A stretch of 64,000 nucleotides of DNA, from assembly GCF_022414535.1 (NCBI RefSeq), contig NZ_JADWYM010000031.1, positions 1 to 64,000 on the forward strand, written 5' to 3'. The notes beneath the pieces are model-generated. The model saw nothing but the letters and a program-made list of their open reading frames with translations. It ran no database searches and was not told the DNA's origin. Shown here one piece after another: positions 10,702 through 22,772 of the stretch. The position numbers and the translations under genes were made by a program. Numbering within the stretch: position 1 is the first letter of the stretch; each line of letters opens with the position of its first letter. This DNA is from Streptomyces sp. MUM 2J (GTDB lineage: Bacteria > Actinomycetota > Actinomycetes > Streptomycetales > Streptomycetaceae).

Positions 10702-11275
10702 TTGATCGTTCCTGGGGACCGGTTGGTGACCAGCTTGCCGTGACCGGTCAGTGGGCGACCACGATCGGGCTCGGCAAGGACCTCGGGCCCCGCTACGCGG
10801 ACATGCGGGCGGATGTGAGTACCGCTCAGCCCCACGTCATCTCGCCGGTGGCGACCTTGGCGCCCAGGTCCAGGGCAACCGGCGGGCCCAGGTCCGGGCA
10901 GCGCTCCAGGGGCGCCGCGACGTCGTCGACCTCACCGAGGTCACCCTCCATGACGGCCCCGCCGCCTCTCAGCGTCCGGACGCCTGGGAGCCGGACGGCC
11001 GCCGGCGCGGCTTCGAAGCCATGCGCCCTTCCTCGACGCCGTCCGCACGGTGGGACCCTTGACGCCACCGATGCCCTGATCAGCCACGCATGGTGCGAGC
11101 AGGTCATCGCGAGCCTCCAGGCCCTCTGACGCCCTGCCTTGCTGTGCCACGGCAAGCGGCACAGCCGGCCGGACTGCTGACCGGCCCCGCGGGCCGTCAG
11201 GAGATCGCCGGTTCCGGCCGCTTTGGGCCACCGGCGAGGGCGGGCCGGACACCGGGACCGCGCTGCCCCGTCGCC
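10702..11275. other. Gene-poor region after tRNA-Pro copy 1
   Basis: No convincing gene. A 24-base stretch starting at 10764 matches the flank of tRNA copy 3 (from 57611) at 22 positions, at almost the same distance from the tRNA, so the 3' flanks of copies 1 and 3 look like diverged duplicates. Short open frames here have mixed third-position composition and resemble decayed coding sequence. Confidence 0.45.
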
Positions 11276-12163
11276 TCAGGCGTCCGCGGCCTGGAGGAAC
11301 TCCCGGATCGCGTGGTTGAATTGCCCGGGATTCTCCCAGAACGCGAAGTGACTGCCGCGCTCGTCCAGGATGCGCAGCACCGCCCCCGGGACGGCGTCGG
11401 CCACGGTCCGCGCGGCGGCGAGGGGGATGACGCTCTCCTTGCCGCCCATCACCAGCGTCGGCACCGTGATCCGCGGCAGCACGTCCCGCCAGTCCTGCAC
11501 CACGTTGTCCAGCAGCAGCCGGCCCGCGTACTCCCTCGGCAGCAACAGGTTGCGGCCGGCGACCCACTCCCGGTCCGCCGCGGGGGCGGACGGGCTCCAC
11601 ATCCCGGAGAGGAACTCCACGGTCATCGCGGTGGCGTCCGCGTCCGGGTCCCGTAGCCCGGCGACCACACCGGCGATCTCGTCCAGGTCGTAGAGCGCGC
11701 CCAGCCGGTCGGCGAGACCCTCCGGCCAGAAGGGCTGCCGGATCAGCGCCGGCGGCTCGTCGAACAGCACCAGCCGTCCCAGCCGGTCGCCGTCGAACAG
11801 ATCCCAGTAGGACCACGCCACCGCGCACCCCATGGAGTGGCACACCAGTGTGATGTCGTCGAGGCCGAGGGCGAGGACCAGTTGCCGTAGATCCGCCGCG
11901 AGCCGGGCGATCCGGTAGCCGTGCTCCGGCCGGGCCGAGTCGCCGTGTCCCCGGTGGTCCAGTGCGATCACGTGCCGGGTGCGGGAGAACTCGGCGATCT
12001 GGTGCCGCCACTGCGCCGCCGTCTGCGACCACCCCGGCACCAGGAGCATGGCGGGACCGCTGCCCGCTTCCAGACAGTGCAGTCGTACCCCGTCGTCCGT
12101 CGTGACGGAGCCGCTGCGTACGTCTCCGGCGGCGCCGCTCCCGGCCTTCGTCGCTCCGCCCAT
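11276..12163 (-). CDS. Alpha/beta-hydrolase
   Basis: A 295-residue alpha/beta-hydrolase-fold enzyme. I use the ATG reading MGGATKAG at 12163; a start nine codons upstream is possible. The oxyanion segment is VPGWSQTAAQW, the nucleophile elbow CHSMGC (Ser110), and the catalytic His is in RGSHFAFWENP near the C-terminus. A dehalogenase/haloperoxidase/esterase-like activity on a small hydrophobic ester or epoxide is likely, but the substrate cannot be named. It is monocistronic; its promoter must lie in 12164-12300. Confidence 0.88.
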   Translation of the reverse strand: MGGATKAGSGAAGDVRSGSVTTDDGVRLHCLEAGSGPAMLLVPGWSQTAAQWRHQIAEFSRTRHVIALDHRGHGDSARPEHGYRIARLAADLRQLVLALGLDDITLVCHSMGCAVAWSYWDLFDGDRLGRLVLFDEPPALIRQPFWPEGLADRLGALYDLDEIAGVVAGLRDPDADATAMTVEFLSGMWSPSAPAADREWVAGRNLLLPREYAGRLLLDNVVQDWRDVLPRITVPTLVMGGKESVIPLAAARTVADAVPGAVLRILDERGSHFAFWENPGQFNHAIREFLQAADA

Positions 12164-12588
12164 CGCCCGTCCTCCCGCCCGCCGCGGCACGACCCGCGCG
12201 CTACCCGTTCCCGGGCGGGCCCCGGGGCGCGCGGCGGTGGTACGCCCCGTTCGCTCTTGATGTACCGGGCCGGGACCGGCGTGTCCCGGCAGCGTGCGGC
12301 TGCTTCACCCGATCGGCGGTGCGGGCGGGAGGCGCCGCGGCGCCTCCCGGCGTGGGTGAGGGGAGGTGGTGGGGCCGGGGGGAGGGCTGCCGGCGTGGAC
12401 GGGCGGGGCGGGGGCGCACACGGGGAGGCGCTCCGCGCGCGACCCGCCTCGTGCCGTGGAACCCCCGTTCCCGCCGGACCGGGACGGCCGCCCGCGTCGT
12501 GTCGGCGGTACAACGGCGTCGCCTCGCGGTACGTATGCGGAGCATGTGCGGTGCGTGACCGGTCATCCGCGTGTCCCGGGCACGACAT
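12164..12588. other. Intergenic region between hydrolase and furA
   Basis: About 425 GC-rich bases between divergent genes. I see no gene; open frames are Arg/Gly/Pro-rich and lack coding bias. The right end drops in GC into the furA promoter region. Confidence 0.5.
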
Positions 12589-12605
12589 CAAACTTGTATC
12601 GTTTG
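12589..12605. promoter_or_regulatory. Candidate FurA operator
   Basis: CAAAC-TTGTATC-GTTTG, an inverted repeat in an AT-rich island (about 12586-12640) directly upstream of furA. FurA-type regulators autoregulate the furA-katG operon from AT-rich sites just upstream; TTGTATC may also overlap the promoter. A second AT-rich block TTGAATCATTCGTG follows at 12611-12624. Confidence 0.5.
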
Positions 12606-12647
12606 TTTCCTTGAATCATTCGTGTTTTTGAGGGTAGGTTCAGCGGT

Positions 12648-13085
12648 ATGACCGCATCCCAGCCTGCGACCACGGCCGAGCAGCTGCGCGGTGCCGGCCT
12701 GCGGGTCACGGCCGCCCGTGTCGCGCTGCTCGAAACCGTCCGGGAGGGCGACCACCTCGGCGTCGAGGCGATCGCCTCCGGGGTGCGCACGCGTGTCGGC
12801 CACATCTCCCTGCAAGCGGTGTACGACGCCCTCCACGCCCTCGCCGCGGCGGGGCTCGTGCGCCGCATCGAGCCGCCCGGCAGTCCCGCGCGGTTCGAGG
12901 GACGCGTCGGCGACAACCACCACCACCTCGTGTGCAGGTCGTGCGGTGCCGTCGTCGACGTCGACTGTGCGGTCGGGCACGCACCGTGCCTGACCGCGTC
13001 CGACGACCGGGGCTTCGCGATCGACGAGGCCGAGGTCATCTACTGGGGTGTGTGCCCCGACTGTTCCACTGCCAGCACTTCCTGA
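12648..13085 (+). CDS. furA: Fur-family redox regulator FurA
   Basis: A 145-residue Fur-family repressor. The winged helix spans about residues 8-85 (LRGAGLRVTAARVALLE; ISLQAVYDALHALAAAGLVRRIE). The metal/dimerisation half has HHHLVCRSCG and ends CPDC, giving the structural CxxC pairs. Directly followed by katG (33 bases), the classical Streptomyces/Mycobacterium arrangement in which FurA represses its own operon and peroxide relieves repression. Start ATG 12648; the upstream AT-rich stretch is the expected operator-promoter. Confidence 0.94.
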   Translation: MTASQPATTAEQLRGAGLRVTAARVALLETVREGDHLGVEAIASGVRTRVGHISLQAVYDALHALAAAGLVRRIEPPGSPARFEGRVGDNHHHLVCRSCGAVVDVDCAVGHAPCLTASDDRGFAIDEAEVIYWGVCPDCSTASTS

Positions 13086-13118
13086 GTACCTAGATCCACC
13101 TAGTCCGGAAGGAATCCC

Positions 13119-15335
<2,217 letters not shown>

Positions 15336-15379
15336 TCCCGGCCGTCCCGTGCACCCCGTGCGCGGGACCCCGGCGGGGA

Positions 15380-15409
15380 GGCCGCCCGTTCGTCCACGAG
15401 CGGGCGGCC
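15380..15409. terminator. katG terminator hairpin
   Basis: A 13-bp stem (15380-15392 with 15397-15409, one G-T pair) and loop TCCA, 44 bases after katG. It sits between convergent katG and the Nudix-like gene, so may act both ways. Confidence 0.75.
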
Positions 15410-15443
15410 CTCGTCGTGCGCCGCGGCCCCGCGGCGCAGGGGG

Positions 15444-15980
15444 TCAGTGCGGCAGACCCAGGTGGGCCAGGGCCTGCCTGAGCAGGAAACCGTGGCCGCC
15501 CGGCATCTCGCCCTGCACCGCCGCCGAGGCGGCCTCCTGCGGGCTGAACCAGACCAGGTCCAGGGCGTCCTGCCGGGGCCGGCAGTCCCCGGTCACGGGC
15601 ACGACGTAGGCGAGGGACACCGCGTGCTGGCGCGGGTCGTGGTACGGAGTGATCCCCGCCGTGGGGAAGTACTCCGCCACGGTGAACGGCTGGAGCGACG
15701 CCGGGATGCGGGGCAGTGCCACCGGGCCGAGGTCCTTCTCCAGGTGGCGCAGCAGAGCGTCACGGACCCGCTCGTGGTGCAGGACCCGGCCGGAGACCAG
15801 CGTCCGGCTGACCGTTCCCTCCGGCCCCATACGCAGCAGCAGGCCGATGCTGGTGACTTCGCCGCTGTCGTCGACCCGTACGGGAACGGCCTCGACGTAC
15901 AGGATCGGCATCCGCGCACGCGCCAGCTCCAGGTCGTCGGACGACAGCCAACCGGGCGTGGTTTCGGTCATGTCAGACAT
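15444..15980 (-). CDS. DUF4916-type Nudix-like protein with degenerate Nudix box
   Basis: A 178-residue protein of the DUF4916/Nudix-like group: start ...GWLSSDDLELARARMPILYVEAVP is typical. The helix that should carry GX5EX7REUXEEXGU instead reads GRVLHH-E-(7)-RHLEKDLG (from about residue 63): the first Glu survives but the metal-binding REUXEE has become RHLEKD. Hydrolase activity is therefore doubtful and it may be a binding protein. It starts 15 bases after the amidohydrolase stop, so it is probably the last gene of the glutamine-synthetase-like operon. Confidence 0.75.
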   Translation of the reverse strand: MSDMTETTPGWLSSDDLELARARMPILYVEAVPVRVDDSGEVTSIGLLLRMGPEGTVSRTLVSGRVLHHERVRDALLRHLEKDLGPVALPRIPASLQPFTVAEYFPTAGITPYHDPRQHAVSLAYVVPVTGDCRPRQDALDLVWFSPQEAASAAVQGEMPGGHGFLLRQALAHLGLPH

Positions 15981-15995
15981 TGCTTGATCATACTT

Positions 15996-17135
15996 TCAGG
16001 AGACGGCGGAGAACCGGTAGACCCGGCGGGCGTTCTCCGCTCCCGCCCACCGGGCGATCTGCAGCGCGTCCCGCAAGGCCATCTCGTCGGCGTCGACCAG
16101 GTCCTGCAGCAGCCCCGCCAGCCCCCGACGGAATGCCAGGGCGCCGAGCGCGTGGAACTCGGCCGGTCCGCAGGCGTCCGAGCTGTAGAGCAGCTTGCGG
16201 AACGGGGCGATCTCCAGTGCCTCGGCCAGGACGGCCCGCGCCCGGGCCGGGCCGACGTGATGGAGCGTCAGCCCGACGTCCAGATGGACCTGCTCGAACA
16301 CCGCCGCGAGGTAGGCCGCCTGCCGCTGGTAGGGCCAGCAGTGCAGCAGCAGTACGGCAATCGTTCCGGCGGTCAGGCGCAGCCAGTCGGTCAGCAGCGC
16401 CGGGTCCGCCCGGTGCAGGCGGAGGTCGGCGTCGCCGAAGCCGGCGTGCAACTGGAGCGGCAGCCCGAGGTCGACGGCCGTCCACAGCAGATGCCGCTCC
16501 AGCACCGGATCGGCCAGCCGCGCGCCGCCGTGCGCGAGCCAGCGCCGGGCCGCCGCGGTCACCTCCGCGTCCGTGGGGCGGGCCGGGTCGAGGGCGAAGC
16601 CGGTGCGGTAGGCGGCCACCGACTTCACCGCCACCACACCGGGCCGACGTACGGCCGCCTCGGCCGCCGCGCGGAAGGCCTCCGGGTAGGCGTCCGGCTC
16701 GACACGCCGCGCGGCGACGGCCTCGGCGACGGTCTCCAGCCGTACGACCTCGTAGGCCACCGCGCCCGCCGCCTCCGCCAGCTGCCCGGGTGGCGTGGCG
16801 CCCGCCGGGGCGTAACCGGTGTCGACGCACAGGACGGCGGTGTGCGCGGCCCGCAGGAAACGGCGGTTGACCTCCGCCGCGCCCAGGTCCGCGCGCCGGG
16901 CCAGGTACTCCTCGGCGGGCGCGTGCCGTGGCAGGTCCAGCAGGGGCGCGCAGTGCCTGCGGACGGCGAGGCCGAGGGGTGTGTCGAACGGGGACAGACC
17001 GCTGCCGGGCCATCGGCCGCCCTCGCCGAGCAGGGCCTCGAATCCGGGGCGGTCCAGGGCGGCCGTCGTCACGCCGTGGCAGTGGTGGTCCACCAGCGGC
17101 AGAGCGGCCAGCTCCTCGTGGACGGCGCCACCCAT
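15996..17135 (-). CDS. Amidohydrolase (FluG N-terminal-like)
   Basis: A 379-residue metal-dependent amidohydrolase-2 type TIM barrel. Metal ligands are visible: HxH in LVDHHCHG (near residue 18), His in LQLHAGFGD, His in LLHCWPYQR and Asp in YSSDACGP. Its start codon lies one base after the stop of the glutamine-synthetase-like gene, so both are made together. In fungi and plants FluG/nodulin-glutamine synthetase fuses exactly these two modules in this context, suggesting that the two bacterial proteins act on one substrate, possibly hydrolysing a gamma-glutamyl or N-acyl product. The substrate is unknown. Confidence 0.85.
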   Translation of the reverse strand: MGGAVHEELAALPLVDHHCHGVTTAALDRPGFEALLGEGGRWPGSGLSPFDTPLGLAVRRHCAPLLDLPRHAPAEEYLARRADLGAAEVNRRFLRAAHTAVLCVDTGYAPAGATPPGQLAEAAGAVAYEVVRLETVAEAVAARRVEPDAYPEAFRAAAEAAVRRPGVVAVKSVAAYRTGFALDPARPTDAEVTAAARRWLAHGGARLADPVLERHLLWTAVDLGLPLQLHAGFGDADLRLHRADPALLTDWLRLTAGTIAVLLLHCWPYQRQAAYLAAVFEQVHLDVGLTLHHVGPARARAVLAEALEIAPFRKLLYSSDACGPAEFHALGALAFRRGLAGLLQDLVDADEMALRDALQIARWAGAENARRVYRFSAVS

Positions 17136-17136
17136 G

Positions 17137-18540
17137 TCAGTAGGTCCACCGGTAGGCCGCCGCCACCTGATCGTCGTCCAGGCCCTCGACGGCGGTGATC
17201 TCGCCCTCCCGCACCGCTGTCACGGCGTCCGCCAGGACCGGCCCGAGCGCCGTGCGCAGCACCTCGTCGCCGCGGAAGGCCGCGACGGACTCGGCCAGCG
17301 AGGCCGGCAGCCGCCGGGCACCCAGGGCCGCGGCCTCCTGTTCGGTGAACCGGGCCGGGTCACCGGTCACCTCCTCGGGCAGCGCGGCGCCGCGGGCCAG
17401 ACCGTCCAGTCCGGAGGCGAGGAGGCAGGCCAGCGCGAGGTAGGGGTTGGCGGCCAGGTCGACCGGCTTCACCTCCACGTTGGCCTGCTGGTCCCGGTGG
17501 CCCGCGGTCCCGGCGATCACCCGTACCGCGCACTCGCGGGTCTCCAGGCCCCACGCGGTGAACACGCCGGCCCATCGGGAGGGCCTGAGGCGCAGATAGC
17601 TGGACGGGCTCGGCGCGGTCACCGCGGTGAGGGCCGGCAGGCGGGCCAGGAGCCCGGCCGTGAACGACTCCGCCTCGCCCGTCATGCCGTACCGCCGGGT
17701 GCCGCCGGAGTGCAGGTTGGCGCCGTCGCGCCAGGCGGACAGATGGACGTGGCCGCCGTTTCCGACGCCGTCGGCGGTGACGGCCGGGGCGAAGGAGACA
17801 CGCAGCCCGTGCCGCCGGGCCACCGCGCGGACCGTCTGCCGCACCAGCACGCTGCGGTCGGCCGCCGCCACCGGGTCCAGGGCGCCCACGGACAGTTCGA
17901 ACTGCCCGGCCGCGTACTCGGGATGGAGCTGGTCGACCTCCACGCCCTGGCTGGCGAGCGCGGCCAGCAGGTCGGCGGTGCACTCGCTCACCTCGACCTG
18001 CCGGACGGCGCCGTAGGCCGGACCCCTGGTCGCGGGCACGAACACGTCGTCCGGCACGTCGCCGCGCCCGTAGGCCCACTCGATCTCGATGCCCGCCTTG
18101 AAGGCGAGGCCGTGGTGCTCGGCGGCCTCGGAGACGATCCTGCGCAGCACGGTGCGGCTGCACCCCGGATGCCGGCGGCCGTCCTGGGTGATCCGGTCGA
18201 CCGGCGCCCACGCCCAGCCCGGCTGCGCCGACAGGGCCACCAGGGCGTCCAGGTCCGGGTACAGGCGCAGGTCACCGTCGGGGGAACCGAGTTCGCCGGT
18301 GGAGACGACGGCGTCGTGGGCGAGGAAGGTGTCGAACACCGGGGACATGCCGACGCCCCAGGCCGCGGCCGAGGCCAGTTTCGCCGTCGGGATCGTCTTC
18401 ACCCGGCAGATGCCCGCGGTGTCGACGTAGGACAGCACGATCCCGTGCACCCCCCGCCCGGCGAGTTCGCCACCGAGGGCGGTGGCCCGGGCCACGTCCC
18501 CGGGGCGTCCGCCGGGCACGGGGTCGGCAAGGGTGGTCAT
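17137..18540 (-). CDS. Glutamine synthetase-like protein (gamma-glutamyl ligase family)
   Basis: A 467-residue member of the type I glutamine-synthetase fold, starting at ATG 18540. Family landmarks include GIEIEW (metal Glu), GQFELSVGALDP, NGGHVHLSAWRDG, RPSRWAGVFTAWGLETRE and ANVEVKPVDLAANPYLAL. It lacks the Tyr adenylylation context of GlnA and resembles the GlnA3/GlnA4/FluG branch, whose Streptomyces members gamma-glutamylate polyamines or ethanolamine rather than ammonia. The downstream amidohydrolase is separated by a single base. I infer detoxification or catabolism of an amine; general nitrogen assimilation is less likely. Confidence 0.87.
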   Translation of the reverse strand: MTTLADPVPGGRPGDVARATALGGELAGRGVHGIVLSYVDTAGICRVKTIPTAKLASAAAWGVGMSPVFDTFLAHDAVVSTGELGSPDGDLRLYPDLDALVALSAQPGWAWAPVDRITQDGRRHPGCSRTVLRRIVSEAAEHHGLAFKAGIEIEWAYGRGDVPDDVFVPATRGPAYGAVRQVEVSECTADLLAALASQGVEVDQLHPEYAAGQFELSVGALDPVAAADRSVLVRQTVRAVARRHGLRVSFAPAVTADGVGNGGHVHLSAWRDGANLHSGGTRRYGMTGEAESFTAGLLARLPALTAVTAPSPSSYLRLRPSRWAGVFTAWGLETRECAVRVIAGTAGHRDQQANVEVKPVDLAANPYLALACLLASGLDGLARGAALPEEVTGDPARFTEQEAAALGARRLPASLAESVAAFRGDEVLRTALGPVLADAVTAVREGEITAVEGLDDDQVAAAYRWTY

Positions 18541-18598
18541 ACGTCCTCCTACGTCCTCCTCGACGGGCTGGGCCGGCCCGCCCCATTGTGCCGCCCGG

Positions 18599-18932
18599 TG
18601 ATCGGCGTGTCCGGCAGAACCGGGGCCTGGTTCGCCGCCGAGTCGTGCGCCGCGGCACTCGACGGGTTCACCGACGCTCTTCCCGGCGAACCAGGGGTAC
18701 ACGCCGCCCGGACCGCCCGCGCCCGCTCGATGCGCCTCGCGGCCAGGGGCTTCGGCGACCACCTCGACGACCTGGGAATGCTGGACACCGCCGACTGGTC
18801 CCTCGCCATGGCCAGCGTCCACCCCGAGGTCGTGCGCCGGGCCCGCCGTCCCGCCCCCTCCGGCAGCGGCGTGCTGCGCACCTTCGTGCGCGTGGCGGTG
18901 ACCTGCCGCGGGGGCTCTGACGGCGGGATCGC
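18599..18932 (+). pseudogene. Possible decayed coding stretch, unidentified
   Basis: Between the divergent glutamine-synthetase-like and M20 genes, one plus-strand frame from a GTG at 18599 shows strong coding character for about 100 codons (third positions almost all G/C; encodes ...LGMLDTADWSLAMASVH...) but has no ribosome site and no stop before the hairpin at 18933. Just before the hairpin the coding bias fades. I do not recognise a family. It could be the remnant of a gene truncated at both ends, or chance. Confidence 0.3.
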
Positions 18933-18969
18933 CGCACCTGCGGGCCGGTGCCCCCGGCCCGCAGGTGCG
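18933..18969. terminator. Perfect 16-bp hairpin
   Basis: Arms 18933-18948 and 18954-18969 (CGCACCTGCGGGCCGG and its exact complement) with loop TGCCC. It lies 48 bases upstream of the M20 gene, downstream of the unidentified stretch; it may be a terminator or a 5' leader structure. Confidence 0.6.
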
Positions 18970-19016
18970 AGGATCGGTGACGGCACGTCCGAAGGGTGCG
19001 AGACGAGGGGGACAGC

Positions 19017-20258
19017 ATGGCCGACCCGGCCGCCGTGGCCCGTCTGACGCGGGAACTGACCGCACGGCTGGAGGCGGGGGAGCTGACGGAGTTCTACGAG
19101 GACCTGCACCGCCACCCCGAACTGTCGTTCCGTGAGCACCGCACCGCGGCCCGGCTCGCCCAACGGCTCGGGCAGGCCGGCTACGAGGTGACCGAGGGCG
19201 TCGCCGGCACCGGCGTCGTCGCGGTGCTGGAGAACGGCCCGGGCCCGGTGGTGTGGCTGCGTGGCGACATGGACGCGCTGCCGTTGCAGGAGGGGACGGG
19301 GCTGCCGTACGCCTCCACCGTGCCCGGCGTGATGCACGCCTGCGGGCACGATCTGCACGTCACCTGGCTGGTGGGCGCGGCGGCGGCGCTCGCGGGGGCC
19401 CGGGCGGCCTGGTCGGGCACGCTGGTCGTGGTCGGGCAGCCCGCCGAGGAGTCGGGTGGCGGAGCGGCGGCGATGGTGGCCGACGGCCTGCACGTGCGGT
19501 TCCCCCGCCCCGACGTCCTGTTCGGCCAGCACGTGGCCCCGGGGCTCGCCGGTTTCTACCCGCACACCCCCGGTCTGACCCTGTCGGCCTCCGACGACAT
19601 CGACGTGGTCGTGTTCGGCGTCGGCGGCCACGGCTCCCGCCCCGAGTCGACCGTCGACCCGGTCGTGACGGCCGCGTACATCGTCACCCGGCTGCAGACC
19701 GTGGTCTCCCGGGAGGTCGCGGCGAAGGAGCAGGCCGTGCTGACCGTCGGGCAGCTCCACGCCGGGACGCGCCACAACGTCATCCCCGACCGGGCGCGGC
19801 TCGGGCTGAATCTGCGCACCCAGGACACCCGGACGCGGGAGCGGATCCTCGCCGCGGTCCGGCGCATCGTCGAGGGGGAGTGCCGGGCCGCCGGCTGCCC
19901 CGTACCGCCCGAGGTGACGGTGCTGCCGGGGTACCCCAGCACCGTCAACGACGCCGCGCTCGCCACCGGGACCGCCGCCGTCCACCGTGCCCTCTTCGGC
20001 GAGCACACCGTCTTCGACTTCGGCCCGGCCATGGGCAGCGAGGACTTCTCCCTGCTCGCGCCGGAGGGGGTGCCGTACGACTACTGGTACGTCACGTCCA
20101 CCCCGGCGGCCGTGTGGGAGGCGGCGCCCGGCGAGGACCTGGCCGAGAAGATCGACGGCGTACCCGGCAACCACAGTCCGCTGTTCGCCCCCGATCCGTC
20201 GGTGGTCCTACCGGGCGTGGGGACCCTCGTCGCGGCGGCGCTGAGCCGGCTGACCTGA
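19017..20258 (+). CDS. M20-family amidohydrolase/peptidase
   Basis: A 413-residue M20D (IAA-amino-acid hydrolase-like) enzyme. Metal-site residues: HACGHDLH, EESGGG and HNVIPD; the dimerisation lid contains VGGHGSRPEST. Start ATG 19017 follows GAGGGGGA. These cytosolic dizinc or dimanganese enzymes hydrolyse N-acyl or amide bonds of amino-acid conjugates. Its neighbour across the hairpin is the glutamine-synthetase-like/amidohydrolase operon, so it might release an amine or amino acid from a conjugate made or used there; that is inference from position. Confidence 0.9.
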   Translation: MADPAAVARLTRELTARLEAGELTEFYEDLHRHPELSFREHRTAARLAQRLGQAGYEVTEGVAGTGVVAVLENGPGPVVWLRGDMDALPLQEGTGLPYASTVPGVMHACGHDLHVTWLVGAAAALAGARAAWSGTLVVVGQPAEESGGGAAAMVADGLHVRFPRPDVLFGQHVAPGLAGFYPHTPGLTLSASDDIDVVVFGVGGHGSRPESTVDPVVTAAYIVTRLQTVVSREVAAKEQAVLTVGQLHAGTRHNVIPDRARLGLNLRTQDTRTRERILAAVRRIVEGECRAAGCPVPPEVTVLPGYPSTVNDAALATGTAAVHRALFGEHTVFDFGPAMGSEDFSLLAPEGVPYDYWYVTSTPAAVWEAAPGEDLAEKIDGVPGNHSPLFAPDPSVVLPGVGTLVAAALSRLT

Positions 20259-20407
20259 GCCGGACCGACCGGAACCGGCCGGCAGCCGACCGGACCTGAC
20301 GCGGCCCGACCCGGCGCCGGTGACCGGGCCGGGGGAGCAGCCCCTCCTCGCACGCGACGTGCCGCGGCCGCTCCACGCGGCCCCGGGCACCCCGGTGGGC
20401 CCGGGAC

Positions 20408-21229
20408 TCAGGGGGCGAGCACGCCGTCCAGGAACCGGATCAGCTCGCCGAAGACCACGTCCCTGTCCGTCTCGTGGAACACCTCGTGCCGGGCGCCGGC
20501 ATGGATGTGCTCGGTCAGCACGCCTCCGCTCAGCTGCTCCACACCGGGCCGGCTCCCGGCGAGCGGGACCAGCCGGTCGTCGTCCCCGTGCAGCCACAGC
20601 AGCGGCAGCCCGCCCACGTCGCCGCCCTTGGCGACCGTCTCCAGCGTGCGCACGAACGCCTCCAGCGTGGGGCGCTTCATCGGGCCGTGCCACACCAGCG
20701 GATCGGCCGCGTACGCCGCCCCCACCTCGGGGTCACGGGACAGTGCGGCGGGGTTGATGGGGATGTCGGGGACCTCCCCGTGCGCCTCGGCCTCGGCGAG
20801 CAGCCGCCCCGGCGTCTCCCACGCGCCGATCACCGGACCGGACAGCACCAGTGCGGCGAGCCCGTCTCCGTACCGTTGGGCGTGCCGGGCGGCGATCAGA
20901 CCGCCCATGGAGTGGCCGATCACCACGACCGGGCGGCCCGGATGCGCGGTCCGCGCCAGGGCGGCCACCGCCTGCACGTCGGTGACGACGTCCTCGAAGT
21001 CCTCGATCACCACCCGTTCGCCCGCCGATCCGCCGTGCCCGGTGTGATCGGGTCCGTAGACGGCCGCGCCGTTCGCCACCAGGACGTCCGCGAGCTCCCC
21101 GTACCGTCCGGCGTGCTCGCCGTAGCCGTGCACCACCAGGGCGACGTACCGGGGCCGCTCGTGCGGCCACTCCCGCACGACGAGTCTGCCGCGGGTTCCC
21201 TCCAGCACGTGCTCACGGGTGTCGGCCAT
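20408..21229 (-). CDS. Monoacylglycerol lipase-type alpha/beta-hydrolase
   Basis: A 273-residue serine hydrolase of the lysophospholipase/monoacylglycerol-lipase group: LVVHGYGEHAGRYGELA (oxyanion region), nucleophile in GHSMGG (Ser107), Asp in LHGDDDRLVP and His in ARHEVFHE. No signal peptide, so cytosolic or membrane-peripheral. ATG 21229 has a strong GAGGAGA site; an upstream start is open but unconserved. It is divergent from a thiolase gene, with a perfect palindrome between the two, suggesting common regulation in lipid or aromatic-acid breakdown. Confidence 0.9.
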   Translation of the reverse strand: MADTREHVLEGTRGRLVVREWPHERPRYVALVVHGYGEHAGRYGELADVLVANGAAVYGPDHTGHGGSAGERVVIEDFEDVVTDVQAVAALARTAHPGRPVVVIGHSMGGLIAARHAQRYGDGLAALVLSGPVIGAWETPGRLLAEAEAHGEVPDIPINPAALSRDPEVGAAYAADPLVWHGPMKRPTLEAFVRTLETVAKGGDVGGLPLLWLHGDDDRLVPLAGSRPGVEQLSGGVLTEHIHAGARHEVFHETDRDVVFGELIRFLDGVLAP

Positions 21230-21313
21230 GTCTCCTCGTCTCCTCCGGCTGGGTCGGTGAAGCTTCCCGGAGGATCTTCCCAGGGAGCAGCCGGGCGGTC
21301 TATAGTCCAAAAC

Positions 21314-21324
21314 TAGCAGTGCTA
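21314..21324. promoter_or_regulatory. Palindromic operator between lipase and thiolase genes
   Basis: TAGCA-G-TGCTA, a perfect 11-base palindrome in an AT-rich patch, 48 bases before the thiolase start and 85 before the lipase start. TATAGT at 21301-21306 may be a -10 box. The form suits a TetR-family regulator, but no such gene lies adjacent. Confidence 0.5.
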
Positions 21325-21371
21325 ATTAAGAGCTTGCTGGTCCACAGCGTCGTCGGTCAGGAGTCCCCTTC

Positions 21372-22559
<1,188 letters not shown>

Positions 22560-22772
22560 GCGCGGGGCGCCGGTGCCCGTACCCCCGCCGCGTCGAGGTG
22601 ACCGACAGCCTGCCGCTCGGGCCGGCCTGAAGGTCCTCAAGCGGCGGCTGCGGGCGCGGTACGCCGGTGGCCGGAACGTTTCGCGACGGGGCGGGCGGCG
22701 GCCCCGAGCCGGCCGCCCGCCGCGGGCGGATGTCACGCCGGCCGGACGGCGGGACATAGCATCGGTCTCCGC

